Assembly: GCA_021781795.1 (NCBI GenBank)
Contig: JAJXWA010000014.1
Coordinates: forward strand, 1 to 58,358
DNA: 58,358 bases
Direction of reading: 5' to 3'
From: Acidobacteriota bacterium
GTDB taxonomy: Bacteria; Acidobacteriota; Terriglobia; Terriglobales; Acidobacteriaceae
Below the pieces are notes generated by a model. That model did no database searches. It had not been told where the DNA came from and worked only from the letters and a program-made list of their open reading frames with translations. Below, in pieces: positions 8,534-18,849 of this stretch (positions are counted from its first letter, which is position 1; the number at the start of each line of letters is the position of its first letter). Position numbers and translations under genes: made by a program.

Positions 8534-9523
8534 CTATGGAATCTGGCCCATAGGCAGCTCGATGATGGGTGTAATCTTTCCGGCCTGATTCGCATAGGCC
8601 CACAGGCCGTGGAAGTTCTCGCGCAGGCCGGGGTGCGACTTCAGCAACGCGCTCATCACTGCGGTGGCTTCGGTACGTTGCGCGGAGGGGTCGGTCACGC
8701 CAATCGATTGGTAGGTGACGCCGAGATCAGCCTGACGCAGCGAGGTGTCGACGCGAATATCGTCAATCTTCCACGTGCGCGGGCCGTCGGTGAGGGAGTA
8801 GGGGAAGGCGTTTGCGGGCGAGTTCTGAATGTGGCCCTGCTCCTGCACCAGCTTGTCCATGTTGGTGGACGATAGAAAATCAACCGGCAACAACAGGTAG
8901 CGCGCAAGTTCGTAGGTGTACCATGCGCTCCATGTGTGGGGGCCCGCAGCGAGGGCGCGCGCATGGGTCCAGAACCAGACCCCGTCATGGCCGTCGATGA
9001 TGCCCTGGCGCACGGAGAGGCCGCCGAGTTTCCACGCCGGAGCTGCGCTAGTGGCGTCCCAGACGAGCACAAAGCCCATCTGCCCGCCGAGGGCGGAGCC
9101 CGCGGCATCGGCCAGCACGACGGCGTAACGGCCGGCCGGCAAGGCGCGCATCGTCACGGCAATCGTGAGCGTGCTTGAAACATTTGAGCAGAAGAACTCC
9201 TGGTCGGCGACGGCGGTAGCCGTGGAGTTATCCAGAACATAGAACGCGCGCAACTGCGCCTGCCCGCCCTTGACGAGCGCGGCGCCGTCTTCAACCGCGG
9301 ACTTCATGCCGGGCCAGTCCTGCTGCACGCTCGGCATCAGCGCCGCTTGCAGCGTGCTTTCGTCCTGGCGCATCACGGCCTGTGCGAGCCGTTCGCCCGC
9401 TGCGGCCAGCGTGTTGCGATCCTGCGCGGAGAGCGCAGCCTGCGTCGTGCAGGTCGCAGACCTACCCGCCATGGGCGCTGCCAGCACGAGCGCCGCAACC
9501 CAGCATTTCCAGCTCTGGCGCAT
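8534..9523 (-). CDS. Secreted hypothetical protein
   Basis: The 329-residue protein has an N-terminal signal peptide (WVAALVLAAPMAGRSA). I recognise no named domain in the mature part. It has beta-rich segments and a tail containing ALLKSHPGLRENFHGLWAYANQ. The style resembles periplasmic hypotheticals seen in Acidobacteriota. The ATG at 9523 has GGGAG nine bases upstream; the TTG two codons earlier is less likely. It is divergent from the STN-domain gene, with about 83 bp between them. Confidence 0.7.
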   Translation of the reverse strand: MRQSWKCWVAALVLAAPMAGRSATCTTQAALSAQDRNTLAAAGERLAQAVMRQDESTLQAALMPSVQQDWPGMKSAVEDGAALVKGGQAQLRAFYVLDNSTATAVADQEFFCSNVSSTLTIAVTMRALPAGRYAVVLADAAGSALGGQMGFVLVWDATSAAPAWKLGGLSVRQGIIDGHDGVWFWTHARALAAGPHTWSAWYTYELARYLLLPVDFLSSTNMDKLVQEQGHIQNSPANAFPYSLTDGPRTWKIDDIRVDTSLRQADLGVTYQSIGVTDPSAQRTEATAVMSALLKSHPGLRENFHGLWAYANQAGKITPIIELPMGQIP

Positions 9524-9606
9524 TGCCAAAGTCTCCCTCTCGGCCTGCGTCTCGCGCCGTTGATGAGCGTCCGCGGGTCACTGTTAGTCTAGTACAGTGA
9601 TGCGGC

Positions 9607-10452
9607 ATGGATAGGCGGAGGGTGCGCCTGTCCCGCGGAGGAACACCGGCAGTGACGCTTCTTTCCTTCCATGACTGTCGCCGTGCCGGGCGCAACGCTG
9701 GCGGACTCTGGATAGTGGGCCTGCTTGGCGTCCTGTGCTGGAGCCTCGCGAGCGTCTGCCTGGCGGCGCAGACTGCGGTTCAAGCTCCCCCATCATCCCA
9801 AGCATCCACCCACACAGCGACGCAGCCGGGGCACGCCAAGCGCGCGCGACGCAAGACGTCCCACAAGAAGGCCGAGACGGCGGCCGCAGCACCGGCTGTT
9901 CCGGCGGCTCCGCCCATGCCCAACTGGCCGGTGAATGACAAGGCCCAACCGGCGCAGGTCTCGTGGAACAGTCACGGCCTGCAGGTGGACGCAGCCAACT
10001 CCAGCCTGATTCAGATTCTCGCCGACGTCTCTACTGCGACGGGGACGAAGGTGGTGGGGTTGAGTCGCGACGAGCGCATCTTTGGAACGTATGGGCCGGG
10101 GCCGGCGCGCGACGTACTGTCGCAGCTTCTACAGGGCGCCGGATACAACATTCTGATGACCGGCGGCGCGGGAGACGCCGCTCCACAGCAACTGCTGCTG
10201 ACGCCCCGAACGGCGGGTGCGAACGCATCGTCCTCTGCTCCGAGTCCAATCGCGAGCACCGCGGCCGAAGAGGAGCCCAGCGAACCCGCACTGGAAGAGC
10301 CGCCGCAACCCGCTCCGCCCCCCAGCGCGATCAACCCCGGCTTTGGCCAGCCCAACGCGCCGCCGCGGACGCCGCAGCAGATTCTGCAGCAGATGCAGCA
10401 GAGGCAGGCGCAGAGCCCGCCGGAGCAGGGCGGACCGCCGCAGAATCAGTAG
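9607..10452 (+). CDS. Secreted proline-rich protein with an STN (secretin/TonB short N-terminal) domain
   Basis: After a hydrophobic segment (LWIVGLLGVLCWSLASVCLAAQ) and an Ala/Pro/Lys linker, residues about 118-185 (WNSHGLQVDAANSSLIQILADVSTATGTKVVGL through VLSQLLQGAGYNILM) match the STN fold found at the start of secretins and TonB-dependent transducers. The C-terminus is Pro/Gln-rich with no channel domain. The GTG at 9652 has GGAGG ten bases upstream and may be the true start, shortening the product by 15 residues. An isolated STN domain suggests a peptidoglycan-side or outer-membrane partner; the function is unknown. Confidence 0.72.
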   Translation: MDRRRVRLSRGGTPAVTLLSFHDCRRAGRNAGGLWIVGLLGVLCWSLASVCLAAQTAVQAPPSSQASTHTATQPGHAKRARRKTSHKKAETAAAAPAVPAAPPMPNWPVNDKAQPAQVSWNSHGLQVDAANSSLIQILADVSTATGTKVVGLSRDERIFGTYGPGPARDVLSQLLQGAGYNILMTGGAGDAAPQQLLLTPRTAGANASSSAPSPIASTAAEEEPSEPALEEPPQPAPPPSAINPGFGQPNAPPRTPQQILQQMQQRQAQSPPEQGGPPQNQ

Positions 10453-10562
10453 TTGTGAAGGAGCAGCGGAGGCGGGGACGCGAGCGCTCAACGCGGCGCG
10501 CACCTCAAATCGCTATTCAACGATAGATAGCAGCAAGCTTGTGGAACACAGTGCTCTGCAAA

Positions 10563-10730
10563 TCAGAGGACGTTCGCCGGCTGGCGGCTCGCTTTGACCG
10601 ACGGCTGCCTTCGAGTGGGTCGCAGCAGCGCGAAGCCTGCGCGGAAAATGGAATACGCGGTGAGGACGCCGAACGCCATGGCGCCTACGGATGCACAAAT
10701 CAGCATCAACAAATTCAACCAGTCTGCCAT
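10563..10730 (-). CDS. Small single-span membrane protein
   Basis: The 55-residue product begins MADWLNLLMLICASVGAMAFGVLTAYSIFRAGF and ends in a basic tail (RPTRRQPSVKASRQ). One transmembrane helix spans about residues 5-29. The ATG at 10730 is preceded by GCAGGAGTT. The in-frame extension to 11099 overlaps the start of uvrA and has no protein character. I recall similar small proteins in Acidobacteriota but cannot verify this here; the function is unknown. Confidence 0.55.
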   Translation of the reverse strand: MADWLNLLMLICASVGAMAFGVLTAYSIFRAGFALLRPTRRQPSVKASRQPANVL

Positions 10731-10849
10731 AACTCCTGCCTGAGCAAAAAAATCCAAGGCGTTCCAATCGTACAAAAGCGGCTCTGCGGCCGTTGCGGGT
10801 TGCGCGGCTGCAGAATCAATGCACCGATTCTCGCAGAAATCTCGCCGCG

Positions 10850-10879
10850 TTGACCCCTGTTTCTGTTGACCAATAGAAT
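10850..10879 (+). promoter_or_regulatory. Sigma-70 type promoter for uvrA
   Basis: TTGACC at 10850-10855 and TAGAAT at 10874-10879 are separated by 18 bp, which puts the transcription start about 75 bp before the uvrA ATG. I see no LexA-type palindrome overlapping it. Confidence 0.55.
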
Positions 10880-10959
10880 ACCTCCAGAGAGTCCCTCTCC
10901 GGAAATGGCAGCTTGGACCGAATCCGGAAGCGCCCGCCACACACTCGAAACTTCTGATT

Positions 10960-13929
10960 ATGTCGATCACACACATCTCGGTGCGTGGGGCGCGCCAGCA
11001 CAATCTGCGCGACATCAGCGTTCGCATTCCGCGTAACTCGCTGACGGTGGTGACGGGGCTGTCGGGTTCCGGCAAGAGCTCGCTCGCCTTCGACACCATC
11101 TATGCCGAGGGTCAGCGGCGCTACGTGGAGACGCTCTCGGCCTACGCACGGCAGTTCCTTGATCAGATCGAGCGCCCCGATGTGGACTCGATCGAGGGAC
11201 TGAGCCCGGCGATTTCAATCGAGCAGAAGACGACCAGCCGCAGTCCGCGCTCGACGGTGGGCACGATTACGGAGATATATGACTACCTCCGCCTGCTCTA
11301 CGCCTCAGTCGGCACACCGCACTGCCCCAACTGCGGGCGGCCCATTGCGCGACAGACGGCGGACCAGATTGTGCAGCGCATCCTGCAGATGAGCGCAGGC
11401 GAGCGCGTCACGGTGATGGCGCCGGTGGTGCGCGGGCGCAAGGGCGAGTTCAAGGACCTGCTGGACGAGCTGGACCAGCAGGGCTTTCGCGCACGCGTGG
11501 ACGGCGCGATGGTGGATCTCACGGACCCGCCCGCGCTGGACAAGCGCAAGAACCACACCATAGAAGCCATCATTGACCGCGTGCTGCTTAAGAACGACGC
11601 GGCGGGCAAAGCAGCCGTAGAGAAGCGGCTGGAAGCCGCGGTGAGCAAGGCGCTGCAACTGGCCAATGGGCTGGTGCTCGTGGCTCCAGCGGGCGGCGAC
11701 GAGCAGTTGTTCTCCTCCTCGATGGCCTGCCCGGACTGCGGCCTGGACGTGCCGAAGCTAGAGCCGCGCAGCTTCAGCTTCAACTCGACCTTTGGCGCGT
11801 GCCCGGAGTGCCATGGGCTGGGCTCGCTCTACGACTTCGACCCGGCAAAGGTCATCACCGACTGGTCGAAGCCGCTGCTCGATGGCGGGCTTGGCCCCGG
11901 CTCGGCCTCGCAGTATCTGCTCAGGCTGATTCAGCTTGCGGCGGACCGCTACAAGATTGACCTGAAAACGCCGTTTGAGGATTTGCCAGCGAAGCAGCAG
12001 CACATTCTCGTCTATGGTCCGCCGAAGGGCGAGGGGCCGCGCACTGGCTTTCACGGCATTCTGGCTTACCTGCGCGACAGCGTGGAAGAGGCTCGTAGCG
12101 AGGGCTATCGCGAGTACATGATGAGCTTCATGTCGGCGACGCCCTGCCCGGCCTGCCGCGGCAGGCGGTTGCGTCCGGAGTCGCTGGCGGTGAAGGTGGG
12201 CGGGCTGTCGATTGCGGACTTCACGGCCCTGCCTCTGCATCGCGCGCTCTCGGCGGCGATCAATCTGCAGTTCACGGAGCGCGAGGCGCTCATTGCCGAG
12301 CGCGTGCGCCGCGAGATTGCCGAGCGGCTGGAGTTTCTGTGCGCGGTGGGGCTGAGCTATCTTTCGCTCGACCGCAACGCGACGACGCTCTCCGGTGGCG
12401 AGGGGCAGCGTATCCGCCTGGCGACGCAGATCGGTTCGCGGCTGCGCGGCGTGCTCTACGTGCTGGATGAGCCTTCGATCGGGCTGCATCAGCGCGACAA
12501 TATGCGGCTGATTGAGTCGCTGGTACAACTGCGCAACCTGGGCAACACGGTGCTCGTAGTGGAACATGACGAGGACACGATTCGCCACGCGGATTACGTG
12601 CTGGACCTGGGGCCGGGCGCGGGACGGCTGGGCGGGCATGTGGTGGCGGAGGGCACGCCGGAGCAGATTATGGCCTGCCCAGCGTCGCTGACGGGGAGGT
12701 ATCTCTCCGGCGCGGCGAGCATCCTGCAGCGCGAGCGGCCGCGGCGGCTCACCGGCAAGTGGCTCACAGTGACGGGCGCGCGCGAGCATAATCTGCAGGA
12801 TTTGACGATCCGGATTCCGCTGGGCGTGATGACGGTGGTGACGGGCGTGAGCGGCAGCGGCAAAAGCACGCTCATCAACGACATTCTCTATCGCTCGCTG
12901 GCCAAGGCGCTGTATGGCTCGCGCGAGGAGCCCGGCGTGCACGACGAACTGCTCGGCGCGGAACAAATTGATAAGGTGATTCGAATCGACCAGTCGCCCA
13001 TCGGGCGCACGCCGCGCTCGAATCCGGCGACGTATACGGGCGTCTTCTCGCCGATTCGCGATCTCTTTGCGATGCTGCCGGAGGCGCGCGAGCGCGGGTA
13101 CAAGCCGGGGCGCTTCAGCTTCAACGTGACGGGCGGGCGCTGCGAAGCCTGCCAGGGCGATGGGCAGCGGCGCATCGAAATGAACTTCATGCCCGACGTC
13201 TACGTGCAGTGTGAAGTGTGCAACGGGCGGCGCTACAACCAGGAGACGCTGGCCGTGAAGTTTCATGGCCACTCGATTGCGGACATTCTGGACCTGACGA
13301 TTGAGGACGCGCTGACGGTGCTGGCCAATGTGCCGCAGCTCAAGCAGAAGCTGCAAACGCTGGTCGATGTGGGGCTGGGCTACGTGCATCTTGGACAGAG
13401 CGCGACGACCCTGAGCGGCGGCGAGGCGCAGCGCATGAAGCTGGCGCGGGAGTTGAGCAAGCGGCAGACGGGGCGCACGCTGTATCTACTAGACGAACCG
13501 ACGACGGGCCTGCACTTTGACGATGTGCGCAAGCTGCTGGAGGTGCTGCACCGGCTGGCGGACCTCGGCAATTCGGTGATTATCATCGAGCACAATCTCG
13601 ACGTGATTCGCAATGCAGACTGGATTCTGGACCTGGGCCCGGACGGCGGCGAGGACGGCGGCAGGCTGGTGGGCGCAGGACGCCCGGCGAAGATTGCGGC
13701 GACCGAGGGATCGTACACGGGGCAGTTTCTGACGCGCTACTACGCAACGGAGGACGGTAGGCTGCGCGCGGTAGACGAGGAGCCGGAAGAGGAAATTAGC
13801 CTTGCGGAAACAGCGCCGGAGATTCCAAGAGACAAAGCGAGCACCAAGGGACGAAGGGCAAAGCCCACAGCAGCGAAGCCCTCTGAGAAGGTCAAACCGA
13901 AGCGAGGCAGAAAGCCGGCGCGCCCATGA
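10960..13929 (+). CDS. uvrA: Excinuclease ABC subunit A
   Basis: At 989 residues this is full length. It carries two ABC ATPase units: Walker [11 protein letters not shown] near residue 33 with signature [12 protein letters not shown], and [10 protein letters not shown] in the second half with [12 protein letters not shown]. Two zinc modules are visible (CPDC with CPEC; CEAC with CEVC). The C-terminus has a Lys/Arg-rich tail. UvrA2 binds distorted DNA and loads UvrB in nucleotide excision repair. Its stop overlaps the next gene's ATG by 4 bp, indicating translational coupling. Confidence 0.97.
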   Translation: MSITHISVRGARQHNLRDISVRIPRNSLTVVTGLSGSGKSSLAFDTIYAEGQRRYVETLSAYARQFLDQIERPDVDSIEGLSPAISIEQKTTSRSPRSTVGTITEIYDYLRLLYASVGTPHCPNCGRPIARQTADQIVQRILQMSAGERVTVMAPVVRGRKGEFKDLLDELDQQGFRARVDGAMVDLTDPPALDKRKNHTIEAIIDRVLLKNDAAGKAAVEKRLEAAVSKALQLANGLVLVAPAGGDEQLFSSSMACPDCGLDVPKLEPRSFSFNSTFGACPECHGLGSLYDFDPAKVITDWSKPLLDGGLGPGSASQYLLRLIQLAADRYKIDLKTPFEDLPAKQQHILVYGPPKGEGPRTGFHGILAYLRDSVEEARSEGYREYMMSFMSATPCPACRGRRLRPESLAVKVGGLSIADFTALPLHRALSAAINLQFTEREALIAERVRREIAERLEFLCAVGLSYLSLDRNATTLSGGEGQRIRLATQIGSRLRGVLYVLDEPSIGLHQRDNMRLIESLVQLRNLGNTVLVVEHDEDTIRHADYVLDLGPGAGRLGGHVVAEGTPEQIMACPASLTGRYLSGAASILQRERPRRLTGKWLTVTGAREHNLQDLTIRIPLGVMTVVTGVSGSGKSTLINDILYRSLAKALYGSREEPGVHDELLGAEQIDKVIRIDQSPIGRTPRSNPATYTGVFSPIRDLFAMLPEARERGYKPGRFSFNVTGGRCEACQGDGQRRIEMNFMPDVYVQCEVCNGRRYNQETLAVKFHGHSIADILDLTIEDALTVLANVPQLKQKLQTLVDVGLGYVHLGQSATTLSGGEAQRMKLARELSKRQTGRTLYLLDEPTTGLHFDDVRKLLEVLHRLADLGNSVIIIEHNLDVIRNADWILDLGPDGGEDGGRLVGAGRPAKIAATEGSYTGQFLTRYYATEDGRLRAVDEEPEEEISLAETAPEIPRDKASTKGRRAKPTAAKPSEKVKPKRGRKPARP

Positions 13930-14903
13930 GCACGCCGCGGGAACCCCTTCCATTTGAGCCGGACGAGCGCGAGCCTGCTACGCAAAGTTTCGAACCGAAA
14001 CCGTTGCAGCAGGGACAAGAGCCGGCACCCCCACTCCTGCCGGAGACCTCACCACTTCTCTTCCGGCGCTATGAGGTGCCGGAGAGCCGCGAAGAATTGC
14101 GGATTCCGAACATGGGGCATGTCTGCATCCTCGCACTGATCGCCGTCTGCGGATTATTTGGAGCAAGCCTGGCGGCGCGTGCGGCGCTGGAGGTGCACCT
14201 CTTTGGCGTCAAGACCGTGGCGCAGGCGGCCGGAGACATTCACTACACGCTGGGCGCGGAGGCCATCCTGTATCTGCTCACCTTCGCCGGCTGTCTGTTG
14301 ATCTTTCCCATGCTGTGGCATAGGGGATTCTTTGCTGGCCTGCAGTGGCGCGGACGCACGGCGCTGGCGCTGCGCCGGCGGCTGGTGAGCGCGGCGATGA
14401 TCTGCTTTCTGCTGGCCCTTGCCAACGGGATTCTGATTCCGGGGCCGGAGAACGCGCCCATTGACCGCCTCTTCCGGACGCCAGGCGCGGCGTGGCTGCT
14501 GTTTGCCTTTGGCGTCACGGCGGCGCCGTTCTTTGAGGAGCTGGCCTTTCGCGGATTTCTTCTGCCCGCCTTCTGCACGGCCTTTGACTGGATGCGGGAA
14601 CGCTGGGAGGGACTGCCGCCGGGCACGCTGGATGAGAACGGGCATCCGCTCTGGTCGAAGCCGGCGATGGGCGCAGCGGCCGTGCTGACGAGCGTACTCT
14701 TCGCGCTGCTGCACGGCGACCAGACCGGCTATGCGGTCGGGCCGTTTCTGCTTCTGGTGTGCGTTAGCCTGGTGCTGAGCTGGGCGCGGCTGGGAACGAA
14801 GTCACTGGCGGCCAGCGTGGTGGTGCATGCCTGCTACAACTTCATTCTGTTTTCCTTCATGTTTCTGGGGACGAGCGGCTTTCGACATTTGGACAAGATG
14901 TGA
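13926..14903 (+). CDS. CPBP-family intramembrane glutamic/metalloprotease
   Basis: The protein has 325 residues, with a Pro/Glu-rich cytoplasmic N-terminus of about 60 residues followed by roughly seven or eight membrane helices. The Abi/CAAX protease motifs are present: EELAFRG (EExxxR), LLHGD (FxxxH region) and VVHACYNF (HxxxN). Substrates in bacteria are mostly unknown; CAAX-like C-terminal processing or membrane peptide cleavage is possible. It is coupled to uvrA by an ATGA overlap. Confidence 0.88.
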   Translation: MSTPREPLPFEPDEREPATQSFEPKPLQQGQEPAPPLLPETSPLLFRRYEVPESREELRIPNMGHVCILALIAVCGLFGASLAARAALEVHLFGVKTVAQAAGDIHYTLGAEAILYLLTFAGCLLIFPMLWHRGFFAGLQWRGRTALALRRRLVSAAMICFLLALANGILIPGPENAPIDRLFRTPGAAWLLFAFGVTAAPFFEELAFRGFLLPAFCTAFDWMRERWEGLPPGTLDENGHPLWSKPAMGAAAVLTSVLFALLHGDQTGYAVGPFLLLVCVSLVLSWARLGTKSLAASVVVHACYNFILFSFMFLGTSGFRHLDKM

Positions 14904-14991
14904 GCGCTGCATTTCCCTTCCGCGTCTAACCGTTGTAGGATTTTCTCGGGCAGAGTCAATTGCCTTTCCGCGCGCGAGGTTCGGGACTTTC

Positions 14992-15531
14992 ATGAAGAGC
15001 ACTCACTCTTTTCCAGGCAGAACAACCAGCTCCCGGCGCAACGCCGCGCTGGCCAACGGCTTTACCCTGATGGAGTTGCTGATCGTCATCTCCATCATTC
15101 TGATCCTGATGCTGGTGGCGATTCCGACGGCTGGCAAGATTCGGAAACACGCCAATGAGCTTTCAGCGCAGAAATCGCTGCAGACGATTCAGGAAGCGCA
15201 GTCTATGTATGAATCGACCTACCCGACCAGCGGATACGCGTGCACGCTGCAGGCGCTGGCGGGAGATCCCGCGTCCGGGCCGCCCAGCGCGACGGCCGCG
15301 CAGGTCATCAACGGTGAGCTGGCGACGGGCATCAAGTCGGGCTACATCTTCAACATCACCAACTGCACCAAGGTGAACATCAACAACACCGAGCGCATCA
15401 CCAGCTACATGGCGACGGCGGTGCCGGCGACGCCGGGCAAGACGGGCGACCGCGGCTTCTGCCTCGACTCTGGCGGCGCGATGAAGGCTGACCCGGCGGG
15501 CGGCACCAACTGCACCGTGATGGTGCAATGA
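14992..15531 (+). CDS. Type IV pilin-like/type II secretion pseudopilin
   Basis: The 179-residue protein has a class III leader with the prepilin peptidase site G/FTLMELL: glycine at -1, phenylalanine +1, glutamate +5, then the hydrophobic helix LIVISIILILMLVAIPTAG. The C-terminal domain has cysteines in CTLQALAG, NCTKVN, GFCLD and NCTVMVQ, probably disulfide-bonded. It resembles GspG-like acidobacterial pseudopilins. No other pilus or secretion gene is nearby. The last codons overlap the ATG of lolA (ATGA). Confidence 0.85.
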   Translation: MKSTHSFPGRTTSSRRNAALANGFTLMELLIVISIILILMLVAIPTAGKIRKHANELSAQKSLQTIQEAQSMYESTYPTSGYACTLQALAGDPASGPPSATAAQVINGELATGIKSGYIFNITNCTKVNINNTERITSYMATAVPATPGKTGDRGFCLDSGGAMKADPAGGTNCTVMVQ

Positions 15532-16196
15532 CGCGGCCCTCATTCATGCGAGGCGCTGCGGCGCTGACAATGGCGGTTCTCATTGCGACGGGCCTGCATG
15601 GGCAGCAGGGCCAGGTGACGGCGAATGCGCTGGCGCAGCGCGTCGACCGGCACTATAACCAGTTGCGCTCGCTCAAGACGAATTTCACAGAGAGCTATGA
15701 GGGCATGGGCATGTCGCGGACGGAGAGCGGCACGCTGCAGCTGCTCAAGCCGGGGCGCATGCGCTGGGATTACAGCTCACCGGCGGGCAAATTGTTTCTG
15801 CTGGACGGCAAGTATGCGTGGTTCTACACAAAAGGCGATCCGCAGGTGCAGCGCATCGCCGCGAGCAAGCTGGACGATCTGCGCTCGCCGCTGCGCTTTC
15901 TGCTGGGGCACACGCAACTGGCGAAGGAGCTGAACCATCTGACGATGGCCCATGCCGCGAACGGGGAGTTCACGCTGGCCGGCCAGCCCAAAGGACAGGA
16001 GCAGCGCGTGCGGCGCGTGACGCTGACGGTGACAGCCGATGGTGCGATTCATGCGATCGAAGTCGAGGAGACAGATGGCTCACTGACCCGGTTTGTCTTT
16101 TCTGCGGAGCAGCCGAACACGCCGGTGGCGGCTGGGCTGTTCCAGTTCAAGCCGCCGGCCGGCGTGCCGGTGGTGGATGCGCTGCCGCCGGTGTAG
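15528..16196 (+). CDS. LolA-like outer-membrane lipoprotein carrier protein
   Basis: The 222-residue protein has a signal peptide (AAALTMAVLIATGLHGQ). A LolA fold follows: VDRHYNQLRSLKTNFTESYEGMGMSRTESGTLQLLKPGRMRWDYSSPAGKLFLLDGKYAWFY. It is a periplasmic carrier that moves lipoproteins or other lipids from the inner to the outer membrane. It starts inside the last codon of the pseudopilin gene, so the two are translated together. It could be a LolA paralogue with another lipid client. Confidence 0.88.
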   Translation: MTRPSFMRGAAALTMAVLIATGLHGQQGQVTANALAQRVDRHYNQLRSLKTNFTESYEGMGMSRTESGTLQLLKPGRMRWDYSSPAGKLFLLDGKYAWFYTKGDPQVQRIAASKLDDLRSPLRFLLGHTQLAKELNHLTMAHAANGEFTLAGQPKGQEQRVRRVTLTVTADGAIHAIEVEETDGSLTRFVFSAEQPNTPVAAGLFQFKPPAGVPVVDALPPV

Positions 16197-16275
16197 TCTT
16201 CGGATTTTGCGCTGCTTTCCCTTCTTTTCTTGACCCGCTGACTTCCCTGCCGCCGATTGCCGCGTGAGTGGGTGC

Positions 16276-18369
16276 TCAGGCCTTGACGCCTGCGACGAGG
16301 CCAAGCTCGCGGAGCAGGAAAGCATAGTCCAAGGCAATCTCCTTCAGGTAGTCGTAACGTCCGCTGGCGCCGCCGTGGCCTGCTTGCATATTGGTCACGA
16401 GCAGAAGCGGGTTGGCATCGGTCTTGAGCGTACGCAGCCTGGCGACGTATTTCGCCGGCTCCCAGTACATGACCTGGCTGTCGTGGAGCGACGTCTTCAC
16501 GAGCATCGCCGGGTAGGCGGTGGCGCGCAAATTGTCATAGGGCGAGTAGCTCAACATATAGCGAAAGAATTCTGCCTGATTCGGGTCGCCCCACTCCTCG
16601 TACTCGGGCACGGTGAGCGGGAGCGAGGCGTCGAGCATGGTGTTCATGACGTCGACGAAGGGCACATGGGAAACGACGGCGCGAAAGAGCTCGGGGCGCA
16701 TATTGCTGACTGCTCCCATGAGCAGGCCGCCGGCAGATCCGCCTTCGATGGCCACGCGCGTGGGATCGCCGTAGCCCGCGGCGGTGAGGTGCTCCACGCA
16801 GGCGATGAAGTCGGAGAAGGTGTTGCGCTTGACGAGCATTTTGCCGGCGTCATGCCAGGGTTCGCCGAGGTCGCCGCCGCCGCGGATGTGCGCGTAGGCG
16901 AGCACGACGCCGCGGTCGAGCAGCGCGAGCCGGTTGGAGCTGAAGCCGAGGGGCAAGGCGTACCCGTAGGAGCCGTAGCCGTAGACGTAGAGCGGGTTTT
17001 TGCCGGGTGCGCGCTTGTCTCTGCGGTAGACGATGGAGATGGGGACGTGGACGCCGTCGGGCGCGGTGGCCTGAATCCGCTCGCTTTGGTAGAGGCTGCG
17101 GTCGAAGCCGCCGGGGATTTCTACCTGTTTGAGAAGTGTGGATGCGGTGGTGGCGAGGTCGTACTCGTAGACGGAGCTGGGCGAGACGAGCGACTGATAG
17201 GCGTAGCGGAAAGTTGTGGTCTCAAAGACGCGATTGATTTGGGGACTGGCGGAGTAGGCCGGTTCGGGAAAGGCGATTTCGCCGGAGGGCGTGGCGGCGG
17301 AGGCTTCGCCCGCGAAGCGCCAGAGGCGCAGGCGCGGCAGGCCGGCCTCGCGCTCGCAGGCAATGAAGAAGCCGGCGAAGAGATCGATGTCTTCGAGCAT
17401 GATCTGGTCGCGGTGGGGGAGCAGCTCGGTCCAGTTGGCCTCGCCAGGAGCGTCTGCTGGCGCGGTGATGAGGCGGAAGTTGCGGCCCTTGTCGTTGGTG
17501 CGGATGTACCAGAGGCCGTTGCGGTGGTCGACGGAGTACTCGTGGTCGTCGCGGCGCGGGACGATGAGGCGGAATGCGCCGGTGGGGTCATCGGCGCGGA
17601 GGAAGTGGGACTCGCTGGTGATGTGGCTGGCGGATTCGAGAATGATGTATTGGCCGTCGCGGGTGCGGCCCACGCCAAGGTTGAATCGCTCATCGTCGTC
17701 CTGGTAGACGAGGACATCCTGCGCGTGGGGCGTGCCGAGGGTGTGCCGCCAGAGCTGGTACTGGCGCTTCTGCACCTCGTCCTCGACGGTGTAGAAGAGG
17801 GTGCGATTGTCGCCTGCCCAGACGGCGGAGCCGACGCGCTCGACGGTTCCGGCAAGCGTCTCGCCGGTCGTCATGTCCTTGATATGAAGCGTGTACTGGC
17901 GGAAGCCGGTGGTGTCTGTGGTGTAGGCGACCCAGCGGCTGTCGTCAGTGATGGCGATTTCGCCGATGGCGAAGAAGGCGTGGCCCTCCGCGAGCTTGTT
18001 GCCGTCGAGGACGACCTCTTCAGGTGCTGCGTCGCTGGGGCGCTCGTGCACGGTGCCGGGACGCCGGCAGAGGATGGCGTACTGCAGGCCCTCCTGCGTG
18101 CGGGTGTGGTACCAGTAGCCGTCGTCGAAATAAGGCACGGAGACGTCGGTCTGCTGGATGTGGCTGAGCATCTCGCGGTAAAGGTCTTCGCGAAGGGATG
18201 CGAGCGGGGCGAGGTTGGCCTCTGCGTATGCGTTCTCCGCTTGGAGATAGGCGGTGACTTCGGAATCGTCTTTCTGGCGGAGCCAGGCGTAGTCGTCGGT
18301 GAGGGTGATGCCGTGGAGCTGCTTTTCTGTGTGCTGCTTGCGTGCGATGGGAGCGTTCAAGTCGGACAT
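16276..18369 (-). CDS. Prolyl oligopeptidase family protease (oligopeptidase B-like, S9A)
   Basis: The 697-residue protein has an N-terminal seven-bladed propeller and a C-terminal alpha/beta hydrolase domain. The catalytic Ser lies in EGGSAGGLL, the Asp in SLHDSQVMYWEPAKY and the His in QAGHGGASGRYD; the MYWEP segment is typical of oligopeptidase B (PtrB). No signal peptide is seen, so it is cytosolic. It cleaves short peptides, probably after basic residues. The gene is monocistronic as far as visible. Confidence 0.93.
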   Translation of the reverse strand: MSDLNAPIARKQHTEKQLHGITLTDDYAWLRQKDDSEVTAYLQAENAYAEANLAPLASLREDLYREMLSHIQQTDVSVPYFDDGYWYHTRTQEGLQYAILCRRPGTVHERPSDAAPEEVVLDGNKLAEGHAFFAIGEIAITDDSRWVAYTTDTTGFRQYTLHIKDMTTGETLAGTVERVGSAVWAGDNRTLFYTVEDEVQKRQYQLWRHTLGTPHAQDVLVYQDDDERFNLGVGRTRDGQYIILESASHITSESHFLRADDPTGAFRLIVPRRDDHEYSVDHRNGLWYIRTNDKGRNFRLITAPADAPGEANWTELLPHRDQIMLEDIDLFAGFFIACEREAGLPRLRLWRFAGEASAATPSGEIAFPEPAYSASPQINRVFETTTFRYAYQSLVSPSSVYEYDLATTASTLLKQVEIPGGFDRSLYQSERIQATAPDGVHVPISIVYRRDKRAPGKNPLYVYGYGSYGYALPLGFSSNRLALLDRGVVLAYAHIRGGGDLGEPWHDAGKMLVKRNTFSDFIACVEHLTAAGYGDPTRVAIEGGSAGGLLMGAVSNMRPELFRAVVSHVPFVDVMNTMLDASLPLTVPEYEEWGDPNQAEFFRYMLSYSPYDNLRATAYPAMLVKTSLHDSQVMYWEPAKYVARLRTLKTDANPLLLVTNMQAGHGGASGRYDYLKEIALDYAFLLRELGLVAGVKA

Positions 18370-18849
18370 GACTTCTCCAGTGTAGTGGCTGGGATGCAGC
18401 GGCTTCGGGGGCTAAAAAGCGAAGATAAGGCGAATCTAGTCACGGCAAAACCTGCAAGAAAAATGTGGAAAAGAAAAATATCGTAGGGGGGAGGGGGTAT
18501 CGGCTGCGGCTGGTACGGACCGGGCGATTGGATGACAGAGCTCTCCCCCAACGAAGTGATCTGGGCGATGGGTTGGAGGGCGCGGTTTTCATGACTACCT
18601 CCATTGTGCGCGTTTGGCGGAATTAATCTGCAAAATGGGCTGGGGAAAATTCGTTGTGGAATGAGTGAGTTAGAAAATATTTTGTATAGAAGGGCTTGAC
18701 GGAAGAGCAGCTTCTAGCTGCTAGCTTCTCGCCTCCAGCTCATCGGTCGCGGGGTGGGGTGTGGTTTCCCAGGTCTCAGAGACGTGGCCGACAAGAGCAC
18801 GACCGTCGATCAGTCGAGCATCGTCAAGACCTGCGCCAACCGGTCCCGT
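18370..18849. other. 480-bp gene-free stretch
   Basis: This stretch lies between the start of the S9 peptidase gene and the end of the beta-lactamase-fold gene. It includes an A/T-richer part near 18660-18695 and a 7-bp hairpin (AGCAGCT, TCT, AGCTGCT) at 18706-18722. No convincing gene is seen; the peptidase promoter must lie here but I cannot place it. Confidence 0.5.

Noticed and set aside
11758..13389. Long minus-strand open frame opposite uvrA
   Set aside because: Antisense shadow of uvrA; His/Arg-rich product without any family marks.
16264..18486. 740-codon plus-strand open frame opposite the prolyl oligopeptidase
   Set aside because: Antisense to a protein with complete catalytic motifs; no independent start signal or domain.
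18706..18722. AGCAGCT-TCT-AGCTGCT hairpin
   Set aside because: It has a short loop and no T-run and is not placed behind a gene on its strand; too little to call a terminator or repeat family.
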